DNA of 64,000 nucleotides, from assembly GCF_900115675.1 (NCBI RefSeq), contig NZ_FOXI01000008.1, forward strand, positions 38,005-102,004. Direction: 5' to 3'. The DNA is from Halolamina pelagica (GTDB lineage: Archaea; Halobacteriota; Halobacteria; Halobacteriales; Haloferacaceae). The notes beneath the pieces were generated by a model, which did no database searches, had not been told where the DNA came from, and saw only the letters and a program-made list of their open reading frames with translations. Numbering within the stretch: the stretch's first letter is position 1; each line of letters starts with the position of its first letter. The position numbers were made by a program, and so were the translations under genes. Below are positions 1-8,426 of the stretch, piece by piece.

Positions 1-177
1 ATCACTGATCGCGAGGAACTCGAATCGGGGTGGTGTCTCACTGTGGAGTGGGTTCAGCTTCGCCCCGAGGCCCGACGAGCCGGGCGTGGTCAGTTTGTGG
101 AGGCTGTCGAGGACTCGGGGGATGCTCTCCGGGTCAAGCCGCTCGGATGTCGGCGTGACGCGCAGGTACTCAGCCAT
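1..177 (-). CDS. Conjugation operon gene, 5' part only (runs off left edge)
   Basis: Only the first 59 codons are in the window, starting at ATG 177. The start overlaps the stop codon of the VirB4-like gene (172-170) by 8 bases, so the two are very probably translationally coupled in one transcript. The peptide begins MAEYLRVTPTSERLDPESI and continues into a Leu/His/Lys segment. No signal peptide, membrane helix or P-loop is visible in this short piece. In archaeal conjugation loci the gene after VirB4 is often a HerA/TraD-like coupling or accessory ATPase. That is inference from position, not from a motif seen here. Confidence 0.6.
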   Translation of the reverse strand, partial: MAEYLRVTPTSERLDPESIPRVLDSLHKLTTPGSSGLGAKLNPLHSETPPRFEFLAISD

Positions 178-2395
178 CGTTGGTGTCCTCCGTTGACCCG
201 CCGTCTGGCTCAGCTTCGACGGCGTCTGATTCCTCGTTCAGTTCGCTCGTTTCGTTCGTTCCGTTCGTTGCTCGGTGTTCGAGCTCTTCCTGGAACTCCT
301 GCATCTCGGTCTCGACGGCGTCGTCGCCGGCGCCGGGCAGCGAGGACCGGATCTGTGAGGTCGGGTCGAAGTCGATGACCTGCTTCTCCTTGGGCATCGC
401 TTTGACCTGGATACCGCGCCACTCGCCGTCGACGCCCACGAGGGCCTCGGAGAAGCCGGCGTCCTCGTTGCCCGGCACGGCGTCCTGGACGAACCGCATC
501 TGCGCGTAGTTCAGCCCGAACTCGTCGGCCCACTCCTCGTCCATCCCGTCGAGGCGGTGGAACTGCTTGACTGCACACTGATCCAGGATCGCCTCGGATT
601 CGGCGTGCTCGAAGAACTCGTCGACCGTCTGCGTGACCAGCCGGATCGAGAGGTCGTGGTGGCGGTGGTGACGGAACACCGTTTCAAGAAACGCCAGGCT
701 CGCGGCGTCCTGCATGATGTACCGCGCCTCGTCGATGTAGAACACGACCTCCTTCTCCGAGACTTTCGCCCGCTCGTAGACGAGCGAGATGAGCAACTGC
801 ATCGTCAGCGCCGTGCTGCTGTCGACGCTGCCCTCCTGCTGGGCGAGATCGAGGTAGATAACCTTCTCGTCCCGAATGTCGAAGTCGGACTCTTGGCCGA
901 GGTTGGCGTGCCGACCGTCGTCCTCGAAGGGGCGGAGCTGGTCGAGTAGCCACGTCGCGTCTTCCTTGATCTTCCCCGCCTCCTCGTCGGACCGGACGAC
1001 GAACTCCTCGGGGTCGTCAACCATGTCCTCGAAGACGTCCATCATATCCTGAATCGTCGGGCTCGGGTTGCCGTGCGTCGAGATGTCGTCGGTAATCCCG
1101 TTTCGCTTGTACGCCCGCTTGAGCCCGAGTTCGAGTGTCGTCCGGCGGTCGCCCAGCGAGATGCCGCGGAGGGCGAAGAAGTTCGTCAGGAAGCTCATCG
1201 CGTCGTCGAGCTTCTCGTTGAACGGGCTGGCGTCCTCGCCCATCGCCCGCTGGACGTGCTCGGGCGTCTCCCGAATCTCCAAGGGGTTCAGCCCGAGTGT
1301 CCCGCCGACAGTGATGCGTTTGGCATCGAGCGCTTCGGCGACGCCGGCCCAGTTATTCAGCGGCTCGAGGATGATGCCGATACGGTCCTTACTCTGCTCG
1401 ATCGACCGGATGAAGTTCTGCTTCGAACTGAACGACTTCCCCGAACCCGTGTCGCCGACGGTGAACATCGCGTACCCGTTGTCCCGCGCGAACGGGTCGA
1501 TGACCACGGGACTCTGGTTGTCCTTGTGAATCCCGAACTCGACGCCACCCTCCTCGAGAATCGTCGCGTTGTGCGGCGAGGACAGCAGCGCGCCGACGGC
1601 GCCGCCGAGCGCAATCGACGTCCGCCCGAACTCGTTGTCGCCGATGGGCGCGGCGGACTGAAGGGCGAGGTCCTGCCGACAGATTGCCGTCTTCGGCGTG
1701 AGGTTCGCCGGGTCGTCGCGGAGCGCGCTCTTGACCTTCTGGACGGCGTCGCGGAGGTCCTCCTTCTCGTCGGCCCGGACCGTGATGAACATCCCCTGGT
1801 CGAAGACATTCGCGCCGTTCTCGACGGCCTTGTACGTCGCTGCGGCCTCGTTGGCGCGTTCCTGTAGGTAGGCACTCCGCACGCTCTGTTCAAGGTCAGC
1901 GTCCACCTGAAGGTCGTCAGCGATATCCTGCAGTTCGTTCCGCGCCCGCTCCTGGTTCTTCGGCGTGATGTGGGCCGTCAAATCGAACTGCACGTCCGTC
2001 ATCTCGAAGAGCTCGGAGAGGTAGCCGTCGTTGGGGTAGTCCGGGTAGTCAGCGATGTACAGCGTCGTCGTCCACTGCTCGCCGACCCGTGCGGCTCGCG
2101 TTTCCCACTCGGCGGCAGCCGGCGCGGTCACCGTCTTGTGTGATTCGGCGATGTCGTCGAGGAGCTGGCGTTCGGCCTCGCCCTGTTCGAGTGTCTCCTC
2201 GTCGAGTACGTCGGAGAACTCGACTTCTTCCGTGTCGTCTTCGGTGTACCAGTCCCAGAGGAGTTTCCCACCGATACCGAGCAGGCCAACGATGAGGAGA
2301 TAGAGCGCTGCGCCCTCCGTAGAGGTCGGACTGGAGAGCCACCTGACGAGCTGACTGCCCACGCCGCCTCCCGCTTGAAGGATCGCGCTACGCAT
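170..2395 (-). CDS. virB4: VirB4/TraC-like type IV secretion ATPase
   Basis: This is the likely motor ATPase of a conjugation apparatus that energises pilus or channel assembly at the membrane. With the start at ATG 2395 it is 741 residues. The frame is open upstream to 2449, but 2395 overlaps the preceding stop (2390-2388) as expected in a tight operon. A hydrophobic helix lies near residues 27-45. The Walker A motif VGDTGSGKS is at about 313-321 and a Walker B-like stretch (VVFYIDEARYIM) is near 550. The C-terminus is a disordered Asn/Thr/Glu tail (GTNETSELNEES) whose DNA carries 9-base-phased CGTT units at 235-266, like the partition array at 18.5 kb. An N-terminal membrane helix is unusual for VirB4 and may reflect a family split with the upstream gene. 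The VirB4 assignment rests on the P-loop, the length and the operon context. Confidence 0.85.
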   Translation of the reverse strand: MRSAILQAGGGVGSQLVRWLSSPTSTEGAALYLLIVGLLGIGGKLLWDWYTEDDTEEVEFSDVLDEETLEQGEAERQLLDDIAESHKTVTAPAAAEWETRAARVGEQWTTTLYIADYPDYPNDGYLSELFEMTDVQFDLTAHITPKNQERARNELQDIADDLQVDADLEQSVRSAYLQERANEAAATYKAVENGANVFDQGMFITVRADEKEDLRDAVQKVKSALRDDPANLTPKTAICRQDLALQSAAPIGDNEFGRTSIALGGAVGALLSSPHNATILEEGGVEFGIHKDNQSPVVIDPFARDNGYAMFTVGDTGSGKSFSSKQNFIRSIEQSKDRIGIILEPLNNWAGVAEALDAKRITVGGTLGLNPLEIRETPEHVQRAMGEDASPFNEKLDDAMSFLTNFFALRGISLGDRRTTLELGLKRAYKRNGITDDISTHGNPSPTIQDMMDVFEDMVDDPEEFVVRSDEEAGKIKEDATWLLDQLRPFEDDGRHANLGQESDFDIRDEKVIYLDLAQQEGSVDSSTALTMQLLISLVYERAKVSEKEVVFYIDEARYIMQDAASLAFLETVFRHHRHHDLSIRLVTQTVDEFFEHAESEAILDQCAVKQFHRLDGMDEEWADEFGLNYAQMRFVQDAVPGNEDAGFSEALVGVDGEWRGIQVKAMPKEKQVIDFDPTSQIRSSLPGAGDDAVETEMQEFQEELEHRATNGTNETSELNEESDAVEAEPDGGSTEDTNDG

Positions 2396-3509
2396 CGAAC
2401 GCATCCTCCCGGCGCGACTGGCCGATGATCGGCTGTTCGCGAACGACACGCTCTGCCTCGTCGTAGTCGTGTTCGCGACCGTTCCAGAAGTCCATATTCA
2501 GGACGAACAGTTCGACCGTGCTGAGCCGCCGTGCGGACCATCCGGACGCCTGCTGGATGAACTCGGATCGCACGTCGTTCACCCGACTGTCGAGCTTCTC
2601 GAACATCTGTGCGCGACGTTCGACGTCGGTGAGGTCCTCGCGACGGGTGACGAACGGGTTGAACAGGAAGCCGATGACGGGAAACTGCGTCAGCTTCTCG
2701 GCGGGCGTGCCCTCGTCGCGGAAGCGGTCGTAGACCTCCAACGGGCTGACCTGGACGCCGATGTAGTATCGCACCTGCTGGATGCCGCGCTCCCGCATCT
2801 CCTTCGGCCGGGTCTCCCGGTACTCCTCGAGGAGTTCCTTGAAGATCGGATTCTCCGTGACGTCCTCGTCGTTGAGGCGGTCCTCGATGTTCTCCGTGAT
2901 CTGCTCCACCGGGAATGAGCGGGTTGTGGCGTGGAGTTTGAGCTTCGAATCCAGCTCTTTGTTGGCGAAGTCCTCGCCGGCGTCTTGGAGCTGTGCCCAG
3001 TCGTCGGACATCGCGAAGTCCATGTTGTCCGGGTCGATCTCGATGAACGCCTCCATCGTCCCGTCGGCCCGCTGAATGGCTCTTGCGCCCGGCCACGCTC
3101 GCTCGATGTTCGTGAGGTCCTGCGTACGTTCGTCCGGCTTGAAGGGCGTGTAGTTCGCCAGACCGCCCTCATTCCGCTCTGTCTCGTTGGTACTCCCATC
3201 AGCGTCTTCGGGAGCACTGAAGGTAATCTGCGGCCGTTTGACGTACCGATAGACGTCCTTGGTCCACGTCCACGCGTTCAGGTGATCGGGAGAGACGTAG
3301 ACGATGGCAACGCCAAAGCCGAAGCCGCCGGCGACGAACGGAAGTGCGAGCGATTCGATCCCCGTGAGGCCGGCGATGAATAGGCCGACGATCGGAAAGG
3401 CGATCAGGACGCCGACGTCACCCTCCTCAATGTTGAGGTAGGGGATGCGACTCTCCTCGCCGAACTGGTCCATGATGCGCCGTGCGGCTGCGTCTTGATC
3501 TATCGACAT
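2388..3509 (-). CDS. VirB3/PrgI-like plus VirB4 N-domain-like conjugation protein
   Basis: The protein has 373 residues. After a short cytosolic start it has two closely spaced hydrophobic helices (about residues 30-50 and 52-72), then a large soluble charged region. Two short helices followed by a soluble domain, immediately upstream of the VirB4 ATPase, match the layout of VirB3/PrgI proteins. The soluble part (from about residue 110) has the mixed alpha/beta look of the N-terminal CagE/TrbE region of VirB4, so the classical VirB3-VirB4 unit may be split differently here. This is inference from architecture and position, as no catalytic motif is visible. It overlaps the VirB4 start and follows the VirB6-like gene by 2 bases. 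Confidence 0.65.
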   Translation of the reverse strand: MSIDQDAAARRIMDQFGEESRIPYLNIEEGDVGVLIAFPIVGLFIAGLTGIESLALPFVAGGFGFGVAIVYVSPDHLNAWTWTKDVYRYVKRPQITFSAPEDADGSTNETERNEGGLANYTPFKPDERTQDLTNIERAWPGARAIQRADGTMEAFIEIDPDNMDFAMSDDWAQLQDAGEDFANKELDSKLKLHATTRSFPVEQITENIEDRLNDEDVTENPIFKELLEEYRETRPKEMRERGIQQVRYYIGVQVSPLEVYDRFRDEGTPAEKLTQFPVIGFLFNPFVTRREDLTDVERRAQMFEKLDSRVNDVRSEFIQQASGWSARRLSTVELFVLNMDFWNGREHDYDEAERVVREQPIIGQSRREDAFDA

Positions 3510-3511
3510 TG

Positions 3512-4627
3512 TTAGTGGATACCTCTATCAAAGTCCATTCCGCGTTCCTCACCCGCTGTATCCGACGTAGTACCACCAGGGTCGTTCTCGGTCCGTCGGT
3601 ATGAGGGCGTACTATCTCCACCCTCACCATGACCGCCTTGGGCCGCAGCTTTCTGTGCAACGGCATGGCCGGCTGCGGCTTTCGGCCCCCACCGAGCAGC
3701 GGTTGTCGCGACGCCGGCACCCCCAACATACGCACCGGCAGCTACGCCGCCGATGAGGGCTGCGCCCTTGGTGGCGCCGCCGATAACTTTCGCCGTCAGC
3801 GGGGTTGCGTATTTGAACGTCTTCCAAGTGATATAGAGCGCGATAAGCGGCAGTGACGCGGCAACCAGGTACTTCAGAAACGCACTATTTGGCGTGAGGG
3901 CCCCTTCCGAATACAGCAAATCGTATCCTTTGAACACGACTGCTGCTGGGAGGGGTAGAACCGCCAAAGGAACAAACCGCTTGGAGAATCCCATCGCGAT
4001 GTCCGAAAGGACTGGGACATTACCATAGGCGAGAGCAAACGCTATCGGCATCCCGTAGACATACACGTAAAGCAATACCTCTCGAATATAGTAGAGGGCC
4101 TCAAGTGCCCACATCGAGAGGCCACCAACAATTGCGAACACGAATGCAAGCCCGGGATTGGTCAGAGATTCTTTGAGAAAATTCAGCATCGCATCACCCA
4201 GGGTTTCGAGACTCGGCATCAATGCGATGGTGAACCCGTCGACGATGTAGAGACCAAGAACACTGACCCAGTACCAGCTGATGATAAGAAACGCGCCAAC
4301 CCACGCAGTCTTCTTTGTCCGTCTCGCTTCGTATACACTTCCGATATTGAATATCCGAACTGTGTGTCGCCCTTGAATACACATCACCAGAAGGAGTAAT
4401 GAGATGAGCATAATCTCACCTCCGACCAACGCATCCCGAATTGCAGGCCAGGGTCCGTTTGTTGGCGCACCAAAGACAAATGCACCGTCGGTTTCGGGCG
4501 TTGGAGTCCCGAACATCTCCTCAGTGAGGGTTTCATAACCAGTGTTCAATCCCTCCATGAAGAGGGAGATCACCCAATCGACGACGTCTTTGAACCCCTC
4601 TAGGACGACATCAATCAGGTCCACCAT
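3512..4627 (-). CDS. Polytopic membrane protein, VirB6/TrbL-like
   Basis: The 371-residue protein has many hydrophobic segments: one near residues 73-86, several from about 108 to 270 (including WVGAFLIISWYWVSVLGLY and VLPLPAAVVF), and a Gly/Ala-rich stretch near 285-315. The last about 60 residues are polar and disordered. This profile, with an alpha-helical core and a glycine/alanine-rich then charged tail, is what VirB6/TrbL channel components look like. The position between lipoprotein and VirB3/VirB4-like genes supports that role. It starts 2 bases after the lipoprotein gene stops. No sequence signature proves the family. Confidence 0.6.
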   Translation of the reverse strand: MVDLIDVVLEGFKDVVDWVISLFMEGLNTGYETLTEEMFGTPTPETDGAFVFGAPTNGPWPAIRDALVGGEIMLISLLLLVMCIQGRHTVRIFNIGSVYEARRTKKTAWVGAFLIISWYWVSVLGLYIVDGFTIALMPSLETLGDAMLNFLKESLTNPGLAFVFAIVGGLSMWALEALYYIREVLLYVYVYGMPIAFALAYGNVPVLSDIAMGFSKRFVPLAVLPLPAAVVFKGYDLLYSEGALTPNSAFLKYLVAASLPLIALYITWKTFKYATPLTAKVIGGATKGAALIGGVAAGAYVGGAGVATTAARWGPKAAAGHAVAQKAAAQGGHGEGGDSTPSYRRTENDPGGTTSDTAGEERGMDFDRGIH

Positions 4628-4629
4628 AG

Positions 4630-5490
4630 TTAGTCCTCACTAATCGTAATCTCGCAATTATCGAATTCCTCTGACGCGGAGTAGTGGATACTGTAAGTAT
4701 TGGAAACTCGGTTTGTCCCCACTCGTGTTTCTATAATGACTTCGAAGCTCCCGGTTTGTTCTTCGCTCTCACACGAAGTCCCCTCACCTCGAACGAACGC
4801 AAACGGTGAACGGTAACTGTACAGTGTGAGCTGCTCTCCCGGTTCTATGACTACCTCGTCAACCTCTGTATCTTCTTCTGGATCGTATATGCCACTGACA
4901 TCATCGTTTTCATCATAGTTCGTCCCTTCCTCATCCGAGGGATATGGAACATCTCCAATAAAGAGGAGCTGCGTGATCGCATCCGGGCCATTCCCTTGGT
5001 TTTCAACAGATACGAAGGCCTCTTTTGAGATTTTATCACTCGAGCTATTCCACATCTTTTCAGGCTGATTCTTCCCGATCCCCATCTCCACGATGCTAAG
5101 ATTCGGCTGAACGGACAGAGCGGACTCTTGCACAGTTTCTTCGCCCTCTAGTGCGAGAACGCGATACTCGCCTGGAGCGTATGACGTTCCAATCTCAAAC
5201 GAAACCTGCTGTGCTCCTGTCGCTACGTCACGTTGACCGAACAATTCTCCATTCGGCTGGATGAGATTGACTTGGCTGACATCGGTGTCTTCCGAGAGTT
5301 CCACCACGACCGTTGTCCCATCAACAGCAACGCGCTGAAGTGGACCTTGGTCATTTTGAGATGGAGACCCATTACTGGGTGTTCCGGAGCTCTCATTTGT
5401 ATTCATACACCCAGCAAGGGTTGTGAGTGCGGCGCCGGCGACTGTTCGGAGGGCGGTTCGCCTACTGATGGGTGGGGTATCTCGTGTCAT
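4630..5490 (-). CDS. Tat-exported lipoprotein of the conjugation operon
   Basis: The 286-residue protein begins with a twin-arginine signal (SRRTALRTVAG) followed by a lipobox LAGC with the acceptor Cys at residue 28. This is the standard haloarchaeal route to a lipid-anchored extracellular protein. After the Cys comes a Ser/Asn/Gly-rich linker and then beta-rich sequence with repeated Val/Glu strands. The region around residues 75-115 (EYRVLALEGEETVQES) looks like an immunoglobulin-like fold. The function is unknown; an outer component of the mating apparatus or an adhesion factor would fit. Its start overlaps the stop of the upstream secreted-protein gene by 4 bases (ATGA), so it belongs to the same operon. 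Confidence 0.75.
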   Translation of the reverse strand: MTRDTPPISRRTALRTVAGAALTTLAGCMNTNESSGTPSNGSPSQNDQGPLQRVAVDGTTVVVELSEDTDVSQVNLIQPNGELFGQRDVATGAQQVSFEIGTSYAPGEYRVLALEGEETVQESALSVQPNLSIVEMGIGKNQPEKMWNSSSDKISKEAFVSVENQGNGPDAITQLLFIGDVPYPSDEEGTNYDENDDVSGIYDPEEDTEVDEVVIEPGEQLTLYSYRSPFAFVRGEGTSCESEEQTGSFEVIIETRVGTNRVSNTYSIHYSASEEFDNCEITISED

Positions 5491-7220
5491 GAATTGCGTT
5501 GGAAGATGTCTGCTGGACCGAGCATCCGCAGGAGGCGCTTGCCAGCGTAGAACATCACGAAGAACGGCAGGAGCTGCCAGCCGACCTCGAACACCAGCGC
5601 AAACCAGCCGTCGATCGTTCCTAGAGGGTGCCAGCGGGCCGTCGCGGTATCACTCACGTACGCCGGGTCGTGACCGAGCCACGAGCCAGAGTGGTACCGA
5701 GCCGTGTAGATGCCCGGTTCGTCGATGGTCACGATCGCCACCCCCGAGGCGTTGGTCTCGACGCGCTGATCTGCGACCGTGATGTACCCGTTCCGGGTGG
5801 TGCCGCCGATTGGATACTGACGGCTATCGTCAAGCGCAATCGGCGCACCAGTTTGATTGTCCCGCAGTTCGACCCTGAGCGTCGCTTGCGACTGATTCTG
5901 CTGGATAACCTTAACAGTAAGATTGCTGCGGTGGAGTTGTCGCTCGGAGCCGGCATCCGACTCGACGATTGACGCATTCACGCCCCGGACGATTCCCGCA
6001 ACATGGAGCGCCTCTCGATCGACGTTCTCAGCTCGAACGGCGACGCCGTACGTCGTCGTGTACGATTGGTTGACGATGTCGATATTGATGTTCTCACCGA
6101 TGGTGCCGACCGGAGACGGGCGGTCAGTCCCCCAGGTCTCGATGAGTTCCGGCCCGTCTCGAACCGGCTCGGCACGCGGCCCGATCCGCGAGGGATAGGC
6201 GTGGACGTACACCGGAATCGCGTCCGACTCGACGGTGGCGCTATCCGTGCGATTCGACCGGACGAGCGTGTCCCAGTTGGTGTTCCGAGCGGTGTAGAAC
6301 CGCCAGATGCCACGGACCCGTGCCTCACCGTCCTCCGTGAGCGTGTACCCCTGCCACGGCCGCGACTGGAAGATGGCCACGCCGGCTTCGCCGTTCGGAT
6401 ACTCGGCGTAGTAGGGGTACGCCGAGAGGTCGTAGATCTCGACGGCGATCGAATCGGAGACGTTGTGTGATTCCGTCCGATAGGTGACGTCGACGTCCGT
6501 CCGGTCACCCAGGTCGGTCCTGACGGTTTTCTTCAGCCGGACGCTAATCTCCGCTTCCAGCGTGAGATTCGCACTCCAGTCGTCCTCGATCTGGTAGTCG
6601 AGGACAGGCGTATGGGCTCCGTCACGCTCGGCGATGGTCTCGCCGTCCTTCTTCAACCGGACTTCTTCGATCTCGTGCTCCGTGAGCGACCATGAGATAG
6701 TTGTGTTGCCGGAGGAACTCCCGTTGGGGACGCGAACGCGGTAATCAACGAACCCGCGCATCGTCCCATTCGGTGCGATATAGAGTGGGGTTTCACCGGA
6801 CTCGAGGTGTCCACGAGTGGAGGGCTGGACCGCGAAGATCGTTGCGTGAGCATCTTCGATGAAGACGCCGTCCTCAAGGTCCGCGTGCGGCGGATGCACG
6901 GACGTATCTGGGCCGCCGGCGTCGAGGTCCTCAAAGTCGTTCCGCGTCCACGTCGCCGCAGTCGCCGGCGGTCGTTTGAACGTAACGTCCGTCCCGTTGG
7001 CGACCTGATGGACGGCGGAGCGGTTCTCGCCGTAGCGCTGGCGGTACTCTTCTTGGCTGATGTAGTTGTCCGCATCACGTGACCACAGCGTTGCCGACTC
7101 GTTTTCCGTGAGCCCATTCCCCTCCGTACCTGGTCGTGGCGGGTCAGCGGCGACGATACCCGTGACTAGGCTCGTCGCGAGCAAGCCGGCCATGAGCACG
7201 GAGAGCTCTCGGTGGTTCAT
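5487..7220 (-). CDS. Secreted, C-terminally membrane-anchored conjugation protein
   Basis: The 577-residue protein has a Sec-type signal peptide (hydrophobic residues about 8-24, cleavage likely after VAA) and one C-terminal transmembrane helix (around WQLLPFFVMFYAG), ending in a short basic tail. The extracellular part is beta-rich with many N-glycosylation sequons (NGS, NGT, NRS, NQT), and its last third resembles Ig-like or carboxypeptidase-regulatory-like strands. I do not recognise a named family. The topology suggests a large surface subunit held in the membrane, possibly mediating cell contact. It lies between the pilin-like gene and the lipoprotein gene and overlaps the latter by 4 bases. 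Confidence 0.7.
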   Translation of the reverse strand: MNHRELSVLMAGLLATSLVTGIVAADPPRPGTEGNGLTENESATLWSRDADNYISQEEYRQRYGENRSAVHQVANGTDVTFKRPPATAATWTRNDFEDLDAGGPDTSVHPPHADLEDGVFIEDAHATIFAVQPSTRGHLESGETPLYIAPNGTMRGFVDYRVRVPNGSSSGNTTISWSLTEHEIEEVRLKKDGETIAERDGAHTPVLDYQIEDDWSANLTLEAEISVRLKKTVRTDLGDRTDVDVTYRTESHNVSDSIAVEIYDLSAYPYYAEYPNGEAGVAIFQSRPWQGYTLTEDGEARVRGIWRFYTARNTNWDTLVRSNRTDSATVESDAIPVYVHAYPSRIGPRAEPVRDGPELIETWGTDRPSPVGTIGENINIDIVNQSYTTTYGVAVRAENVDREALHVAGIVRGVNASIVESDAGSERQLHRSNLTVKVIQQNQSQATLRVELRDNQTGAPIALDDSRQYPIGGTTRNGYITVADQRVETNASGVAIVTIDEPGIYTARYHSGSWLGHDPAYVSDTATARWHPLGTIDGWFALVFEVGWQLLPFFVMFYAGKRLLRMLGPADIFQRNS

Positions 7221-7247
7221 AGGGCTCGCAACGGTGCTGTGGAGTGC

Positions 7248-7667
7248 TTACCAGGGGACGAGGTCGACGCACTGCGCCAGCGGGAGGCCCATCATTGACC
7301 CGGCGACGGTGTAGAGCGGGCCGAGGACGACGAGGACGACCGCGGACTTCATCGCCGAACGCTTGTGGCGCTTGAGCCCCTTCTTCTGCTCGGGATTGAG
7401 GGTGAACATCTCGATAAGGGAGTCAGCCTGCCAAACGATTGCGAGGCCGACGATCCCCAGCGCGGTGGTCAGCTGGAAGAACCCCTCAATCATACTCGGG
7501 AGGTTGTCTGCGCTACAGACCGCGTTACTCTGGGCTGCAACCGGTTGAACGGCAAACAGGCTCAGGAGGACGATGGTGAGCGCTGCCTGCCGAGGGATTT
7601 TCCCAGTCAGCGGTGACTCGGTGTCAGTGCTACGCTCAGGGTCGGAGGGAGTCTGGTCCTGTGACAT
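7248..7667 (-). CDS. VirB2/TrbC-like pilin candidate
   Basis: The 139-residue protein has a polar N-terminus (about 25 residues), a hydrophobic signal-like helix ending in VAAQS, then two further hydrophobic helices (TALGIVGLAIVWQ and SAVVLVVLGPLYTVAG) separated by a basic loop (KKGLKRHKRSAMK). A signal sequence, two helices and a basic loop are the hallmark of VirB2/TrbC conjugative pilins, and the gene sits near the head of the operon. Two cysteines (in AVCSADN and AQCVDL) could form a disulphide in the exported form. The role is inferred from architecture and context. Confidence 0.6.
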   Translation of the reverse strand: MSQDQTPSDPERSTDTESPLTGKIPRQAALTIVLLSLFAVQPVAAQSNAVCSADNLPSMIEGFFQLTTALGIVGLAIVWQADSLIEMFTLNPEQKKGLKRHKRSAMKSAVVLVVLGPLYTVAGSMMGLPLAQCVDLVPW

Positions 7668-7673
7668 AGCGGG

Positions 7674-7952
7674 TCAATCATCGGTGGCGTCTCCAGCCGT
7701 TGGCTGGTTCTGCTGCTCTTCGACGAGCGACTGGAGGTCGTCGAATCGGTTGGTGTCCTCTGCGATCTCTTCGAGGGTGTAGCCCTGCTCGCGGGCCCGT
7801 TCGAGGAGGTCGCGGAGCTCATCGGGGTCAACACCGCGGACTTCCATTTCCTCGCGGAGGGCGCGGCGATAGAGGGCGGAGGCGTTGATGTGGTCGTTCC
7901 ACATCAGGTACAGGTCATCGATGTCCTCGATGGTGACTGACCTCGTAATCAT
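7674..7952 (-). CDS. Small regulator-like protein, first gene of the conjugation operon
   Basis: The frame is open further upstream, but ATG 7952 gives a compact 92-residue acidic protein with normal haloarchaeal composition, while the upstream extension (8111-7953) is not haloarchaeal in character. The centre (NASALYRRALREEMEVRGV) resembles the helical part of CopG/CcdA-type ribbon-helix-helix antitoxins and regulators (N-x-S-x-L-x-R-x-A-L). The rest is helical with an acidic tail. It begins the operon and lies 6 bases before the pilin-like gene. An autoregulator of transfer genes is a reasonable guess. Two inverted repeats lie upstream (8048-8064 and 8101-8142). Confidence 0.6.
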   Translation of the reverse strand: MITRSVTIEDIDDLYLMWNDHINASALYRRALREEMEVRGVDPDELRDLLERAREQGYTLEEIAEDTNRFDDLQSLVEEQQNQPTAGDATDD

Positions 7953-8047
7953 ACATGCGGGTATGGGTATGCACCGGCTGAGTCCCGGTACATATTGGCA
8001 CGGTAGCTGGATGAGGAATAAATGCTTTCTGGCTGCCAAGTGGTGCA

Positions 8048-8064
8048 AATTTATCCGATAAATT
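8048..8064. promoter_or_regulatory. AT-rich 17-bp palindrome in the conjugation promoter region
   Basis: AATTTATC and GATAAATT form a perfect inverted repeat around one central base. It abuts TTATAATTT, read on the minus strand at about 8060-8068, which could be a TATA box for the leftward operon. A repressor bound here would cover that promoter. Confidence 0.45.
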
Positions 8065-8100
8065 ATAACCAAATCACTTGTTGACCTAGTAGAAAAAGTC

Positions 8101-8142
8101 TTAACCAACATCCACTGAGAAAGTTGGGCATCTGTTGGTTAA
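8101..8142. promoter_or_regulatory. Spaced inverted repeat, copy A (conjugation operon)
   Basis: TTAACCAACA (8101-8110) and its exact inverse TGTTGGTTAA (8133-8142) are separated by 22 bases. The same arms recur at 56836-56877 and 62796-62836. It lies 149-190 bases upstream of the conjugation operon start (7952) and just beyond the likely TATA region, so it is a candidate operator or activator site. Confidence 0.6.
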
Positions 8143-8426
8143 GAATGAGAATCAGCTCGCTTACTCGAGCTCTACAACCTCGCCGTTTCCGTCGTCGAGG
8201 AGCCCCTTCTCGCCTACGCCCGCGGAGAACTGACTCACGATGAACATGAACAACGTCGAGAGACGCACGAATGAGACACCTGAATTCAGACCACGGACGG
8301 CCATAACTGGAGAAATAGGTATTCGGCATGCTTAGCAGTATAAAAAAGCAGTCCACCGACTTTTCGAAGAGAATCTCGCTCGTGAACTTGATTAAGAAGC
8401 ACAGATGAGTAGTAATACGCACGCAG

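Larger units (their letters stand above)
7953..8426. other. Intergenic region with operators and a possible gene remnant
   Basis: This 474-base gap between divergent genes holds the 17-bp palindrome, copy A of the spaced inverted repeat, and a TATA-like AGTATAAAAAA at 8337-8347 facing right. Between about 8149 and 8274 the plus strand has a short open stretch with haloarchaeal-looking composition (LLELYNLAVSVVEEPLLAYA, then an acidic/basic tail and TGA at 8272-8274). It lacks a start codon, so it may be the 3' end of a degraded gene. Confidence 0.4.

Noticed and set aside
8063..8422. Minus-strand ORF across the conjugation promoter gap
   Set aside because: Its Phe/Leu/Arg-rich composition is unlike haloarchaeal proteins, and it crosses the repeats and TATA-like sites.
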